This document shows, piece after piece, positions 47,351-57,202 of a DNA stretch of 64,000 nt. Under the pieces are notes generated by a model that was given only the letters and a program-made list of their open reading frames with translations, was not told where the DNA came from and searched no databases. This DNA comes from CBFHMJ01 sp965656875 (GTDB lineage Bacteria; Pseudomonadota; Gammaproteobacteria; Enterobacterales; Alteromonadaceae), in contig CBFHMJ010000001.1 in assembly GCA_965656875.1 (NCBI GenBank), positions 1 to 64,000 on the forward strand, in the 5' to 3' direction. Made by a program: the position numbers and the translations under genes. How positions within the stretch are numbered: the first letter of the stretch is position 1; each line of letters begins with the position of its first letter.

Positions 47351-48887
47351 GCACTCCTCCTGACTCAGGAGCTGATGTCTGTGCCGTTAATTCTCTGACT
47401 AACGCTCGTTCATCATACTCAACTCGACCAGAAGCAAATTCCTGGTAAGTCTCATGACCTTTACCAGCAATAACTAACACATCCCCATCAGCTAGCATTG
47501 AAAGCCCGTATTTGATCGCCTCAACACGGTCCAGAATAACTTCAACACGGGTTCGTTTAGTGCCAGGTATGCCAGTTACCACCTGTTCTGCAATTGCATC
47601 GGGTGATTCAGAACGTGGATTATCGTTGGTCACAATAATGAAATCAGCCAGTTTGGCTGCAATTTCCCCCATTGCAGGGCGTTTCTCTTTGTCTCTGTCG
47701 CCGCCACATCCGAACACGCAAATCAGGCGTGCCGTTGTGTGCTCTCTTGCTGCAGTTAGCATTTTCTCCAATGCGTCCGGCGTGTGTGCATAATCAACAA
47801 TTACTCCAGCGCCTTTTGACCATGCAGGCGGAAACGGTTCGGCTCTTCCTGCAACAGGCGATAAGGTTTTAATCGCTGCAATAGTGTCTTCCACCGACAT
47901 AAGTCCAGCTTGTAAAATCTGGCCAATCGCTGTCATCAGGTTATAGATGTTGAAGCCACCAAATAATGGACTTTCAATGGCAAAACATTGCTGATCAATG
48001 TGTAAGTTAAAACGAATACCACCAGGATGATAAATGACATCAGAGAACCCTAATGTCGTCTTTGAATGAGTCGTATCGGTCGATACGCGACCAATACTCA
48101 TGACATCGGAGCAAATTCCTTGCTGATACCACTGGTTAATTAATGCATCATCAAGATTTAACAGCGATTTTTGACTGTAACCCGAGGTAAACAACGACTG
48201 TTTCGTTGTCGCGTAGTGTTCGAACGTTTCGTGGTAATCAAGGTGATCATGCGTAATATTAGTAATGGCAGCAGACACAAATTTAAAACCGGCCACCCGA
48301 CCTTGATCCAAAGCATGAGAGGATACTTCCATGCAAACCACATCGGCTTGTTCTTCAAGAAAGCGAGTAATAATACGAAGATTTTCAGCAATACCAGGCG
48401 TAGTATTCAACGTTGGACGAAACTCAGGATAAATTCCTTCCCCCATTGTTCCTATAACACCAACTCGTTTACCTGCTTTTAGCAGGATTTGCGCGATTAG
48501 TTGTGTTACTGATGTTTTGCCGTTCGTACCTGTCACTGCTAACACGGGCAGTCTACCAGACTGCATCGCATTAAATGCATCGGCATAGTAAGCCTGAATT
48601 AATGAGGCGTGTTGTTGTTTAAGTGCTTTAATACCGATTATCGGTGTCGATGAATACGACTCTACAGCCTTAATCTCAGCTAAAAATTGCTCATCAATAA
48701 GTATCGCAGCAACCTTATTCTTAATCGCCTTAGCAGTATGTTGTTTCACCTGCTCCCGTTGCTGTGATAAAGCAATGAACACATCACCTTCACCAACAGT
48801 ACGATTATCGGTGTGTAACTCATTAATTCGAACCGAAGGCGCGGTAATATCAAAAGGCGATAACCACGTCGCCAGACAATTAGACAT
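47343..48887 (-). CDS. murE: UDP-MurNAc-L-alanyl-D-glutamate--2,6-diaminopimelate ligase MurE
   Basis: Adds meso-diaminopimelate. I set the start at ATG 48887 because AAGGAGG lies about seven bases upstream; the codon at 48905 would add six residues inside ftsI. It is about 514 residues. The P-loop VTGTNGKTSVTQL is near 120. The DNPRSESP motif that selects diaminopimelate over lysine shows a Gram-negative type of peptidoglycan. Confidence 0.97.
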   Translation of the reverse strand: MSNCLATWLSPFDITAPSVRINELHTDNRTVGEGDVFIALSQQREQVKQHTAKAIKNKVAAILIDEQFLAEIKAVESYSSTPIIGIKALKQQHASLIQAYYADAFNAMQSGRLPVLAVTGTNGKTSVTQLIAQILLKAGKRVGVIGTMGEGIYPEFRPTLNTTPGIAENLRIITRFLEEQADVVCMEVSSHALDQGRVAGFKFVSAAITNITHDHLDYHETFEHYATTKQSLFTSGYSQKSLLNLDDALINQWYQQGICSDVMSIGRVSTDTTHSKTTLGFSDVIYHPGGIRFNLHIDQQCFAIESPLFGGFNIYNLMTAIGQILQAGLMSVEDTIAAIKTLSPVAGRAEPFPPAWSKGAGVIVDYAHTPDALEKMLTAAREHTTARLICVFGCGGDRDKEKRPAMGEIAAKLADFIIVTNDNPRSESPDAIAEQVVTGIPGTKRTRVEVILDRVEAIKYGLSMLADGDVLVIAGKGHETYQEFASGRVEYDERALVRELTAQTSAPESGGVHV

Positions 48888-50637
48888 TATTCTGCCTCCT
48901 TGCACTTAACACCGTCTGCGTTTCCTCAAAATTATCAGGTGGAACATTCAGTATTTGGAGTGCGCCAGCCATCACTTCAGAGAAAACAGGCGCAGCAACT
49001 TCACCGCCATGATAATAATCACCATCGGGATCATTGATCATAATGACAACGGCCAGCTCTGGATTTGTCACCGGTGCGACACCTGCGAAAATCCCAACAT
49101 AATCATCACCATAACCACCAGCTACGGCTTTAATTGAGGTGCCTGTCTTACCTGCGACACGATATCCCATAACATTTGCGCGTTTTCCCGTGCCGCCTTT
49201 TTCAACAACGGACTCCATCATCTCCAGCACGTTACCCGTAACACCCTCAGTAAAAATACGCTCTCCCGGCTCGGCAACTTCTTGTTTAACGATCTTCAAC
49301 GGCTGACTAACGCCATCATTGCCCAGAATGGAATACATTTTTGCCAGTTGAACCGTTGTTACGCCCAACCCATAGCCAAAAGATAACGTAGCTAATTCAA
49401 AGTCAGACCAACGATGTCTGTCACCAAACAAACCATAGCTCTCACCAATAAGTTCAAGCCCGGTCGTGTTACCAAATCCCATTGAATAAAACATATCGAG
49501 GAAAAAAGGTTTTGGCATCGATAACGCCAGGTGAGTCACACCAACATTACTGGATTTCTGAATAACGCCACGTAAGGACAACGGGCCATAATTTCTTGAG
49601 TCCGTAACGCGACTTCCACCTACGATCATCCAACCAGGTGAAGTATCTATCACGGCATCTTTTTGATAAGACCCAAACTCCAGCGCACTTAAGACAGCCA
49701 GCGGTTTTACGGTAGACCCCGGCTCAAATACATCGGTGATTGCACGGTTGCGGAAACGATGAGCTTCCACGCCCTGTCGATTGTTAGGATTAAATGAAGG
49801 TGAGTTTGCCAGCGCGAGAATTTCGCCATTTTTGACATTTACGACAACAGCAGAGCCTGACGTTGCGCCGAAAGAAGCAACTGCCGTTTTTAACGCTTTA
49901 TACGTAACAGACTGGATGCGCTGATCAATCGTTAATACCACATCAGCAGGCTTAACTTTATCTTCCTGATCAATAACTTCGATCTCACGGCCACGCGCAT
50001 CTTTTCGAATAGTTCGTTTACCAGCACTACCTGTCAGCTGTTCATTGAAAGACTTTTCAACGCCTTCAATTCCCTGCCCATCAATATTAGTAAAGCCCAC
50101 AATGTGGGCTGTAATTTCTCCGTCAGGGTAATACCGTCTTGATTCTTTTCTTAAGTAGATGCCGGGAATTTTTAGTTGTCGGACATACTCGGCCATTGCA
50201 GGTTCAACCTGACGCTTGAGATACATAAAACGGCGAGTAGGATTAGAGACGATATTATCGGTGAGTTTTTGTCGATTCAGATGAAGAACATCGACCAATG
50301 CATTCCAGCGGTCATCCTTCGCCAGTCGGACACCACTGCTCTGTACATAATCGTTAATAATTTTAGGGTCAGCCCAAATTGCATTAACCGGTATACTGAC
50401 AGCAAGTTCCTGACCATTACGATCCAGAATCATGCCACGTTCAACATCGCGAGATTTGGTTCTTACAGTTCGTTGATCGCCTTTTCGGATCAAATCATCA
50501 GCCTGAACTACCTGAAGCCAGAAGAAACGGGCAATCAAAGCAACAAACACCATCACGACGCCAGCAACAACGACTACAAACCGCCATTGTCCAACTGGTT
50601 GTGGTGCTTTATTTCTGGTTGCGCCGGTTCTTGTCAT
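48880..50637 (-). CDS. ftsI: Division-specific transpeptidase FtsI (PBP3)
   Basis: Class B penicillin-binding protein that cross-links septal peptidoglycan, 585 residues. One N-terminal membrane helix (about 18-42). The catalytic SxxK is Ser308-Lys311 (PGSTVKPL), followed by SSN near 365 and KTGT in AGKTGTS, all intact. It is followed by murE with a short overlap. Confidence 0.97.
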   Translation of the reverse strand: MTRTGATRNKAPQPVGQWRFVVVVAGVVMVFVALIARFFWLQVVQADDLIRKGDQRTVRTKSRDVERGMILDRNGQELAVSIPVNAIWADPKIINDYVQSSGVRLAKDDRWNALVDVLHLNRQKLTDNIVSNPTRRFMYLKRQVEPAMAEYVRQLKIPGIYLRKESRRYYPDGEITAHIVGFTNIDGQGIEGVEKSFNEQLTGSAGKRTIRKDARGREIEVIDQEDKVKPADVVLTIDQRIQSVTYKALKTAVASFGATSGSAVVVNVKNGEILALANSPSFNPNNRQGVEAHRFRNRAITDVFEPGSTVKPLAVLSALEFGSYQKDAVIDTSPGWMIVGGSRVTDSRNYGPLSLRGVIQKSSNVGVTHLALSMPKPFFLDMFYSMGFGNTTGLELIGESYGLFGDRHRWSDFELATLSFGYGLGVTTVQLAKMYSILGNDGVSQPLKIVKQEVAEPGERIFTEGVTGNVLEMMESVVEKGGTGKRANVMGYRVAGKTGTSIKAVAGGYGDDYVGIFAGVAPVTNPELAVVIMINDPDGDYYHGGEVAAPVFSEVMAGALQILNVPPDNFEETQTVLSARRQNNV

Positions 50638-50638
50638 A

Positions 50639-50968
50639 TTAAAGTTTCACTACCACTTCCTGAGCGGGTTTCGGTCTGAACATGTCGAGTTTTCTGATAG
50701 CGACATCTTCAACTCTTGAATGCTCAGCCAGTGTTCTCTGCTCTAAAATTAAATGTCTCCATTCCACATCTAATGCATCTCGTGCCTGCATCAGTTTGTC
50801 CTGTTCAATCACTTTCTGTCGGCTTTGGTATGACACCTGAACAACTGCCAGTGCCGTCACACAATTAATTAACAGCAGTACAATTAAGCCTTTTTGCCGG
50901 ATGAGGTCACTAAAGACTTCACCCGGCACACTAATTTTTTGATTCGACGCTTTGCGTGAACCTGCCAT
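50639..50968 (-). CDS. ftsL: Cell division protein FtsL
   Basis: 109-residue bitopic protein: basic cytoplasmic tail, one helix (about 28-48), then a leucine-zipper-like periplasmic coiled coil. It is identified mainly by its place between rsmH and ftsI and by topology, since FtsL sequences diverge quickly. It partners FtsB and FtsQ. Confidence 0.92.
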   Translation of the reverse strand: MAGSRKASNQKISVPGEVFSDLIRQKGLIVLLLINCVTALAVVQVSYQSRQKVIEQDKLMQARDALDVEWRHLILEQRTLAEHSRVEDVAIRKLDMFRPKPAQEVVVKL

Positions 50969-51903
50969 CAGGCAATACGCTCCGCAATTCTGAGCACTGA
51001 GCTTCTTGCTCGCGTGTTATGTTTAACTTCTTCAGTACCCGGCTTGATCGCTTTACCGATTGTCTTCATCCGAATGCCCTGATTTAACTGTTCTTCTGTC
51101 AGCGGTAAGCCACGCGGGACAACTAATCCTTTACTCTGGCTACGCATAAACTGCTTAACAATGCGATCTTCCAGAGAATGGAAGCTGATAACGACTAATC
51201 GCCCACCCGGCTTTAATACATCAAGCGCCGCATTAAGTGCGTCGGTAATTTCATCCAGCTCTTTATTTACAAAGATTCGAATGGCCTGGAAACTTCGAGT
51301 TGCCGGATGCTTTTTGTCTTCTTTTCGTGGAACGGCTTCATCGACCAGATCAGCAAGCTGCTTTGTCGTTGTCAGCGGTTCAACAACCCGACGTTCTACA
51401 ATGGCACGGGCAATTCGTTTGGAAAATTTTTCTTCGCCATAATTCTTTAATACCCAGGCGATATCTTTTTCTTCTGCATAAGCCAGCCAGTCAGCAGCAC
51501 TTTCACCCGACGAATTATCCATCCGCATATCAAGCGGACCGTCACGTAAAAAACTGAAACCACGTTCGGCCTGATCTAATTGAGGAGAAGAAACACCCAA
51601 ATCCAGCAAAATACCGTCAACCTGACCAACAATGTCATGCTGTTCTGCAACTTGCTGCATATGAGAAAAAGGAGAGTGTGTAATTGAAAAGCGAGGATCA
51701 GCCGCATATTTTTCTGCAGCTTTAATAGCAGAGAGATCTCTGTCGATTGCGAACAAGCGGCCATTATCACCCAGACGAGATAAAATCCCCCCCGAGTGAC
51801 CACCACGACCAAACGTCCCATCTATATATGTGCCGTCAGCTTTTATCGCCAGTCCATCAAGGGACTCGTCGAACAGTACTGACAGATGTTGCTCTCCAGC
51901 CAT
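50968..51903 (-). CDS. rsmH: 16S rRNA m4C1402 methyltransferase RsmH
   Basis: SAM-dependent N4-methylation of C1402 in 16S rRNA, 311 residues. The opening HLSVLFDESLDGL, the SAM motif GTFGRGGHS near 29-37, DLGVSSPQLDQAERGFSF and the late VVISFHSLEDRIVK are intact. It overlaps ftsL by one base and follows mraZ after 27 bases. Confidence 0.97.
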   Translation of the reverse strand: MAGEQHLSVLFDESLDGLAIKADGTYIDGTFGRGGHSGGILSRLGDNGRLFAIDRDLSAIKAAEKYAADPRFSITHSPFSHMQQVAEQHDIVGQVDGILLDLGVSSPQLDQAERGFSFLRDGPLDMRMDNSSGESAADWLAYAEEKDIAWVLKNYGEEKFSKRIARAIVERRVVEPLTTTKQLADLVDEAVPRKEDKKHPATRSFQAIRIFVNKELDEITDALNAALDVLKPGGRLVVISFHSLEDRIVKQFMRSQSKGLVVPRGLPLTEEQLNQGIRMKTIGKAIKPGTEEVKHNTRARSSVLRIAERIA

Positions 51904-51930
51904 TATTATTGTCTATATAAGTTATTTAAG

Positions 51931-52389
51931 TTAGAAAGAAAAATCTTCAAGCCGTTCGGTTAATTCAAAGCCGCCAGCTTGTTCCATTTCAATATCTTCG
52001 GCAATTTGTGTATTCCATGTTGCTTCATTCCAGATTTCAAACTTGTTTAACTGGCCAACCAACATCGCTTGTTTTTCCAGTTGAATATGCTTTCGAAGAA
52101 CCGGTGACAGTAGCAAACGCCCGTTTTTATCCATTTCACATTCGTGCGCAAAACCCAGAAGTAATCGCTGAATACGTCGTTCATGAGGATTCATATTAGA
52201 TAGTCGACGCAAACGAGCCTCAACATCTTCCCACTCAGGTAACGGATAAAGCAGTAAACAGCTTTGATGGATATCTATCGTGCAGACCAATGCCCCGTCA
52301 CAATCATCCAACAACGAATTTCTATACCGGGTAGGTATAGCCATCCGTCCTTTACTGTCGATTGAAATTGCATTAGCGCCACGAAACAT
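51931..52389 (-). CDS. mraZ: Transcriptional regulator MraZ
   Basis: AbrB-like DNA-binding protein that represses the dcw cluster in E. coli; 152 residues, the same length as E. coli MraZ. It has two tandem MraZ repeats, opening MFRGANAISIDSKGRMAIPTRYR and again DKNGRLLLSPVLRKH. It is first in the cluster, with a periodic operator about 100-130 bases upstream. Confidence 0.97.
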   Translation of the reverse strand: MFRGANAISIDSKGRMAIPTRYRNSLLDDCDGALVCTIDIHQSCLLLYPLPEWEDVEARLRRLSNMNPHERRIQRLLLGFAHECEMDKNGRLLLSPVLRKHIQLEKQAMLVGQLNKFEIWNEATWNTQIAEDIEMEQAGGFELTERLEDFSF

Positions 52390-52455
52390 TAGCGTTCTCT
52401 GTCCTGTTAGTGATCATTACCGCTACCCGATTCAGGTATGAGCGAAAAATGATCC

Positions 52456-52520
52456 CCACTTTTAGTCTTCGAATTGTTGATTTAATCCACTATGATCCAC
52501 AATAAACCACAAATTCCCAC
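52456..52520 (-). promoter_or_regulatory. Putative MraZ operator: GTGG direct repeats at 10-bp period
   Basis: Read on the minus strand, GTGG occurs at 52517-52520, 52507-52510, 52497-52500 and 52487-52490, exactly every 10 bases. A fifth copy, in GTGGGG, lies nearer mraZ at 52456-52459. MraZ rings are known to bind direct TGGGN-type repeats separated by five bases upstream of mraZ. The 10-bp helical spacing and position fit that mode. Confidence 0.75.
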
Positions 52521-52889
52521 AATCGTTCAGTTTAAGGAGAGACCTGCAAATTTGCAAGGCTATAAACCAGCGGAAATCTTGCTTTTTACCGCCTGAATCC
52601 TCAACGATAGAGTTAGTGCAGATTAACTCCATGAAATAGCAGGTTTTAACGCAACCTTAGTTATCAAACGATGATTAAATAAACAATAAAAAGATTTATC
52701 AGGCACATTGATCACAGGATCATTAACACCTGAAAGCATGATTATTTAACCAGTATTGGAGAGGTAATACTTGTTTCTTTGAGGTGGTAAAAAGTGGAGC
52801 CATTAGGGTAGTTTTTGAAGGTGAGGTGGAGAAGCTTGCCAATATCAATCTTTAGCTACAGCTGAGCTGTCGTAATTTTCGAATTGTTT
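52521..52889. other. Intergenic gap between mraZ operator and rnpB terminator
   Basis: About 370 bases of mixed composition with no gene or RNA that I can support. It may contain the distal dcw promoter region. Confidence 0.35.
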
Positions 52890-52917
52890 GAGGCCCTGAT
52901 ACTGACATCAGGGCCTC
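52890..52917 (-). terminator. Hairpin 3' of rnpB
   Basis: GAGGCCCTGAT (52890-52900) and ATCAGGGCCTC (52907-52917) form a perfect 11-bp stem with a 6-base loop, about 15 bases past the RNase P RNA end. The T-rich tail is on the plus strand (TTTATAT); on the minus strand only CAAAC follows, so as an rnpB terminator it is atypical. Confidence 0.6.
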
Positions 52918-52932
52918 TTTATATAATGTGGT

Positions 52933-53275
<343 letters not shown>

Positions 53276-53280
53276 GGGCA

Positions 53281-53311
53281 AGTCTACAGGAATTCACTGT
53301 ATGGTCCACAA
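53281..53311 (-). promoter_or_regulatory. Putative rnpB promoter
   Basis: On the minus strand TTGTGG (53306-53311) and TGTAGA (53283-53288) are spaced by 17 bases, followed by the GC-rich discriminator GCCCGCC before the RNA start. That discriminator type is common for stable-RNA promoters. Confidence 0.4.
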
Positions 53312-53317
53312 AAATTT

Positions 53318-54160
53318 TTATTTGTTATCGACCTCAAGACCAAACTTGTATACAGCGTTTTTCTTTAAACCATGAATATCAGCAACTATCGCAGCTGCTT
53401 TTTTCAATGGTAACTCATCCACCAGTCGAGCCAGCAGTGTCTGTGCATCATCAGAAATTTCTTCTTTGTTTTTTGCGACTGGTGCAAGCATCAACACCAT
53501 TTCACCTTTGGTATTGTCTTCACTGGACTGCAACCATGCTAATAATTCGCCCGTAGTGCCAGAGAAAAAACGTTCCCAGGTTTTAGTGATTTCTTTAGCT
53601 AAAACCACGTTTCGTGCATCACCAGATACAGCTATCAAATCTTTCATGCTGTCAATCACGCGCCTTGGGCTTTCATACACCACAGATGTACCCGGTAGTT
53701 CACAAGTTTCCTGATAGAAATCCATTCTGGCTTTTGTTTTAGCGGGTACAAACCCCAGAAAAGAAAACTGGTCCGTAGGCAATCCCGAGCAACTTAAGGC
53801 TGCAATCGCGGCACAAGGGCCAGGAATCGGCACCACTTTTAATTGTTCTGCACGACAATGATTAACCACGGTGTAACCTGGATCACTGATCAATGGGGTT
53901 CCTGCATCAGAGACCAGCGCGACATTTTTCCCTGCTTTCAACCAGTTGATCAATAAATCAACTTTTTGCTTTTCATTATGATCATGAAAAGCTGTCGTTT
54001 TGGTTGATACATTAAAGTGGGTCAGCAGTTTTGCCGTATGACGAGTATCCTCTGCCGCGATAATATCAACATCTTTCAATGTTTGAATGGCTCTGAACGA
54101 TATATCATCCAGATTACCGATAGGTGTCGCGACAATGAATAGTTGACCAGGTGTTTGCAT
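53318..54160 (-). CDS. rsmI: 16S rRNA 2'-O-ribose C1402 methyltransferase RsmI
   Basis: SAM-dependent 2'-O-methylation of C1402, complementary to the N4 modification by RsmH. It has 280 residues and opens GQLFIVATPIGNLDDISFRA, followed by AAEDTRHTAKLL and VSDAGTPLISDPGY motifs of the tetrapyrrole-methylase-like fold. It is divergent from lpoA, the E. coli arrangement. Confidence 0.96.
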   Translation of the reverse strand: MQTPGQLFIVATPIGNLDDISFRAIQTLKDVDIIAAEDTRHTAKLLTHFNVSTKTTAFHDHNEKQKVDLLINWLKAGKNVALVSDAGTPLISDPGYTVVNHCRAEQLKVVPIPGPCAAIAALSCSGLPTDQFSFLGFVPAKTKARMDFYQETCELPGTSVVYESPRRVIDSMKDLIAVSGDARNVVLAKEITKTWERFFSGTTGELLAWLQSSEDNTKGEMVLMLAPVAKNKEEISDDAQTLLARLVDELPLKKAAAIVADIHGLKKNAVYKFGLEVDNK

Positions 54161-54351
54161 TTAATGATTTACTCTGATTGAGGTTATATGATCGTGAACG
54201 TACAATACTTGCCAATGTTCGGAGCGAGTAGTCCCGGCATATTCTATAGTTATGAATTCTGTGGTTAAAAGAGTCTGGTGTTTTCAAAACGTTGAGCTTT
54301 AACCATGCATTATCAGTTTAGGGCAAATAGAGCGGACGGTATTGTATCCTG

Positions 54352-56169
54352 ATGTCATTCACTATGCGTTATAGCTTTTCCATAATTTTTATTTTTTTCC
54401 TGCTTTCAATGTCGGGCTGCCAGTCTACAACTAAAAAGCGCGTCAATAATACACAGACAAATCAATCTCAGACGACCCAAAGCAGTGCAGTAAAAAATAC
54501 CGCTGAACCTGTCATCAGTAAAACGCCTGTTGAATCTGCGTTTGAACGACTTGAATTTTACCTTTCAACAGCTCAGCTACAAAAAGCACAGGTGCTTTCA
54601 AATGCACTGAGTCAGCAACCACTTAGCCCTGCAGAAGCCGTTCAACTTCGCCTGCACAATGCATCATTATTATTAAGTAATGACCAATATACCGAAGCAG
54701 AAGCGTTGCTGGTCTCTACATTACCTACGGATCGAGTTCAGTTAAAAACCAAATTTATGCTGCAACTGCAGATTTATCAGGCTAGTGAACAGCACGTAAA
54801 GGCAATAACCACATTATTTCAGCTAATGGATCAATTTAACGACAGTATTTCCGCTGAAATACTGGCACAAACCTGGTTCCACCTGAATCAATTACCTGAA
54901 TTAACCTTACGTCAGTTCGAAACAGAATATAGCAGCACCGCTCAAGCGTGGATTAATCTGGCGATATTAGTTCGACAGCATATTGGCGATCCGGTCGAAC
55001 TCCACGAATCCCTTAAACGATGGCAGCAACAATTCCCGGATCATCCACCCATAGATCGATTACCACAGGATGTGCAACACGCACTCACCGTACAACCCTG
55101 GAATCCCGAGAAAGTCGCGGTACTATTACCGTTTACAGGAAAATATCGCCGCCAGGCTCTGGCGATTCGTAATGGTCTTTTAACGGCCAATCAACGACAG
55201 AATCGTCAACTCACCTTTATTAACAGTCACTTAGACTTTCAGAATATGAAAGAAGAGATAGCCTCTTTATCGCCAGATTTCGTCATTGGCCCGTTACTTA
55301 AAGAGACCATAGATCGGTATACAGCAGATGAGTATCTGCAAACAATTCCTACTCTCTTTCTGAATACTCCTCAACAAAAAGCCGAGCTGACTGACTTCTA
55401 CTATTTCGGATTAAATCCCGACGATGAGATCGAGCAATTAGCATTGTTGCTCCGCGAGAAAAATATTCAGTTTCCTGCCGTGGTCGCTGCCAACAACTCT
55501 CAAGGCGTACGTTTGAGTAACCAGTTTGCCGCACTTTGGAAGGCCTTTAGTCCTCAACAGGCAGACGCAGAACAATTGTACTTTTCCAATAAACAGGAAA
55601 TGCAGACCGCAATAAAAGATCTGATGGACGTCACTCCCAGTAAAGACCGTATTAAAACCATTGAACGTATCATCAAAGTGCCATTAAAGACTGAAGCTCG
55701 AAATCGTCGTGATCTGGATGCGATTATCTTGATAGCCAACCCGATTCAAACGAGACTGCTCAAACCCTATATAGATGTGAATACCAGTCCATTTGCGACG
55801 CCTCTCCCTGTCTACGCAACATCGAAGAGTCATAGCAGCGAAACAGACAACGTTGACCGACGAGACCTGAATGCATTGATCTTTACTGAATTACCCTGGA
55901 TGCTGCCGCAAAATGATCAGTTCAACCAATATCGCCAGCAGTATCAAGATATCTGGGCTAGTGAAGATGAAGATTTACAACGTTTATTTGCACTAGGATT
56001 TGACGCATTAGAGAGTATTCCGGCACTGGCACAATTACGCGTCCTGTCCGGTCAGTACATTCAAGGAATGACGGGGCAGTTGTCTGTTGCACCAGATGGT
56101 GTGATCAAACGTCAACATAGCCTTGCTCGCTACACCAGAGGGAAAATTGAAATTATTAAGCGCCATTAA
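54352..56169 (+). CDS. lpoA: Outer-membrane lipoprotein LpoA, activator of PBP1A
   Basis: 605-residue lipoprotein with lipobox SMSGC (Cys23). An N-terminal TPR-like helical domain (about 50-255) is followed by a type-1 periplasmic-binding-protein-like domain starting at KVAVLLPFTGKYRRQA. It spans the periplasm to stimulate the transpeptidase PBP1A. A low-complexity Thr/Gln/Ser stretch follows the lipidated Cys. yraN begins inside its 3' end. Confidence 0.93.
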   Translation: MSFTMRYSFSIIFIFFLLSMSGCQSTTKKRVNNTQTNQSQTTQSSAVKNTAEPVISKTPVESAFERLEFYLSTAQLQKAQVLSNALSQQPLSPAEAVQLRLHNASLLLSNDQYTEAEALLVSTLPTDRVQLKTKFMLQLQIYQASEQHVKAITTLFQLMDQFNDSISAEILAQTWFHLNQLPELTLRQFETEYSSTAQAWINLAILVRQHIGDPVELHESLKRWQQQFPDHPPIDRLPQDVQHALTVQPWNPEKVAVLLPFTGKYRRQALAIRNGLLTANQRQNRQLTFINSHLDFQNMKEEIASLSPDFVIGPLLKETIDRYTADEYLQTIPTLFLNTPQQKAELTDFYYFGLNPDDEIEQLALLLREKNIQFPAVVAANNSQGVRLSNQFAALWKAFSPQQADAEQLYFSNKQEMQTAIKDLMDVTPSKDRIKTIERIIKVPLKTEARNRRDLDAIILIANPIQTRLLKPYIDVNTSPFATPLPVYATSKSHSSETDNVDRRDLNALIFTELPWMLPQNDQFNQYRQQYQDIWASEDEDLQRLFALGFDALESIPALAQLRVLSGQYIQGMTGQLSVAPDGVIKRQHSLARYTRGKIEIIKRH

Positions 56170-56557
56170 AAACCTGTACGGTCGCCGTGCTCCTTCGCGT
56201 TCAGGTAAGGAAAGACATCCATCAGAGCATGAAGCCAGAGTTTACCTCGAACACGAAGGACTGTTGTTTCTAACCGGGAATTATAGTTGTCGATACGGAG
56301 AGGTCGATCTTATAATGCGCGACGCTGAAACCCTGGTGTTTGTGGAAGTAAAATACAGACGCTCTGCAGACTGGGGGGGCGCAATAAATGCTGTAACAAC
56401 AGCCAAGCAACAAAAAATAATTAAAACTGCGCAAACTTATCTGCTTCAAAACCGACTAATACAGACAAATGTCCGATTCGATGTAGTAGCAATCACGCAT
56501 AATCACACTATCGACTGGATAAAAAATGCATTTTCAGCCGAACCCGGCTGGTCTTGA
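56147..56557 (+). CDS. yraN: YraN family (UPF0102) nuclease-like protein
   Basis: About 136 residues from TTG 56147, which has AGAGGG a few bases upstream; the TTG at 56123 is an alternative. Restriction-endonuclease-like fold motifs are present: YGEVDLIMRD and LVFVEVKYRR. The function is not established. It overlaps lpoA by about 23 bases and precedes diaA, the conserved order. Confidence 0.88.
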   Translation: MKLLSAIKNLYGRRAPSRSGKERHPSEHEARVYLEHEGLLFLTGNYSCRYGEVDLIMRDAETLVFVEVKYRRSADWGGAINAVTTAKQQKIIKTAQTYLLQNRLIQTNVRFDVVAITHNHTIDWIKNAFSAEPGWS

Positions 56558-56598
56558 GTTCGCCAGACAACGCAATATGAACAGACTGGAGTCATTAC

Positions 56599-57189
56599 AT
56601 GCTGGACCACATAAATACCGCCTATAAAGAATGTATTCAGACATTGATTTCGTCAGGCGATGCCGTTGCAACCCAGTTGGAGCAATCTGCAACTGCTATG
56701 GTCCAGTGCTTATTAAACGGCAATAAAGTGATCACCTGTGGTACGGGTCCATCGTTAATGCTGGCTAATCACCTGGCTTCTCTGTTAGTGAACTACTTTG
56801 AGATTGAACGTCCCTGCCTGCCAGCAATGTGTTTAAATAACACAATGGAAAATATGGCTTTATTTAGTGACAACTCTACCGATCCATCTGAAGGCTATGC
56901 CAGACAAATTCGGGCGCTGGGTCAGGAAAATGATATTCTGATTGCCATTGCACCAACGGGTTATGAAAAAGCTGTCATTTCAGCAGTTGAAGCATCTCTT
57001 ACCAAAGATATGATTGTGATCGCTCTGACTGGCGGTGACGGAGGCGAACTGGCAGGGCTACTGGGAAGCAATGATGTCGAAATCAGAGCACCATCCAATC
57101 GCCCGGCCCGTATTATAGAGACCCATTTATTTAATGTTCACTGCCTATGTGAACTTGTTGATAACACCTTATTTAATCAGTCTTTTTAA
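56599..57189 (+). CDS. diaA: DnaA initiator-associating protein DiaA (SIS domain)
   Basis: 196-residue SIS-domain protein, the same length as E. coli DiaA, in the same gene context. In E. coli a DiaA tetramer binds DnaA and promotes initiation complex assembly. The sugar-isomerase fold motifs KVITCGTGPSLMLANHLA and IAIAPTGYEKAVISAVEA are visible. It is close to GmhA, but context decides for DiaA. Confidence 0.9.
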   Translation: MLDHINTAYKECIQTLISSGDAVATQLEQSATAMVQCLLNGNKVITCGTGPSLMLANHLASLLVNYFEIERPCLPAMCLNNTMENMALFSDNSTDPSEGYARQIRALGQENDILIAIAPTGYEKAVISAVEASLTKDMIVIALTGGDGGELAGLLGSNDVEIRAPSNRPARIIETHLFNVHCLCELVDNTLFNQSF

Positions 57190-57202
57190 CAGGAGCACGC
57201 TG

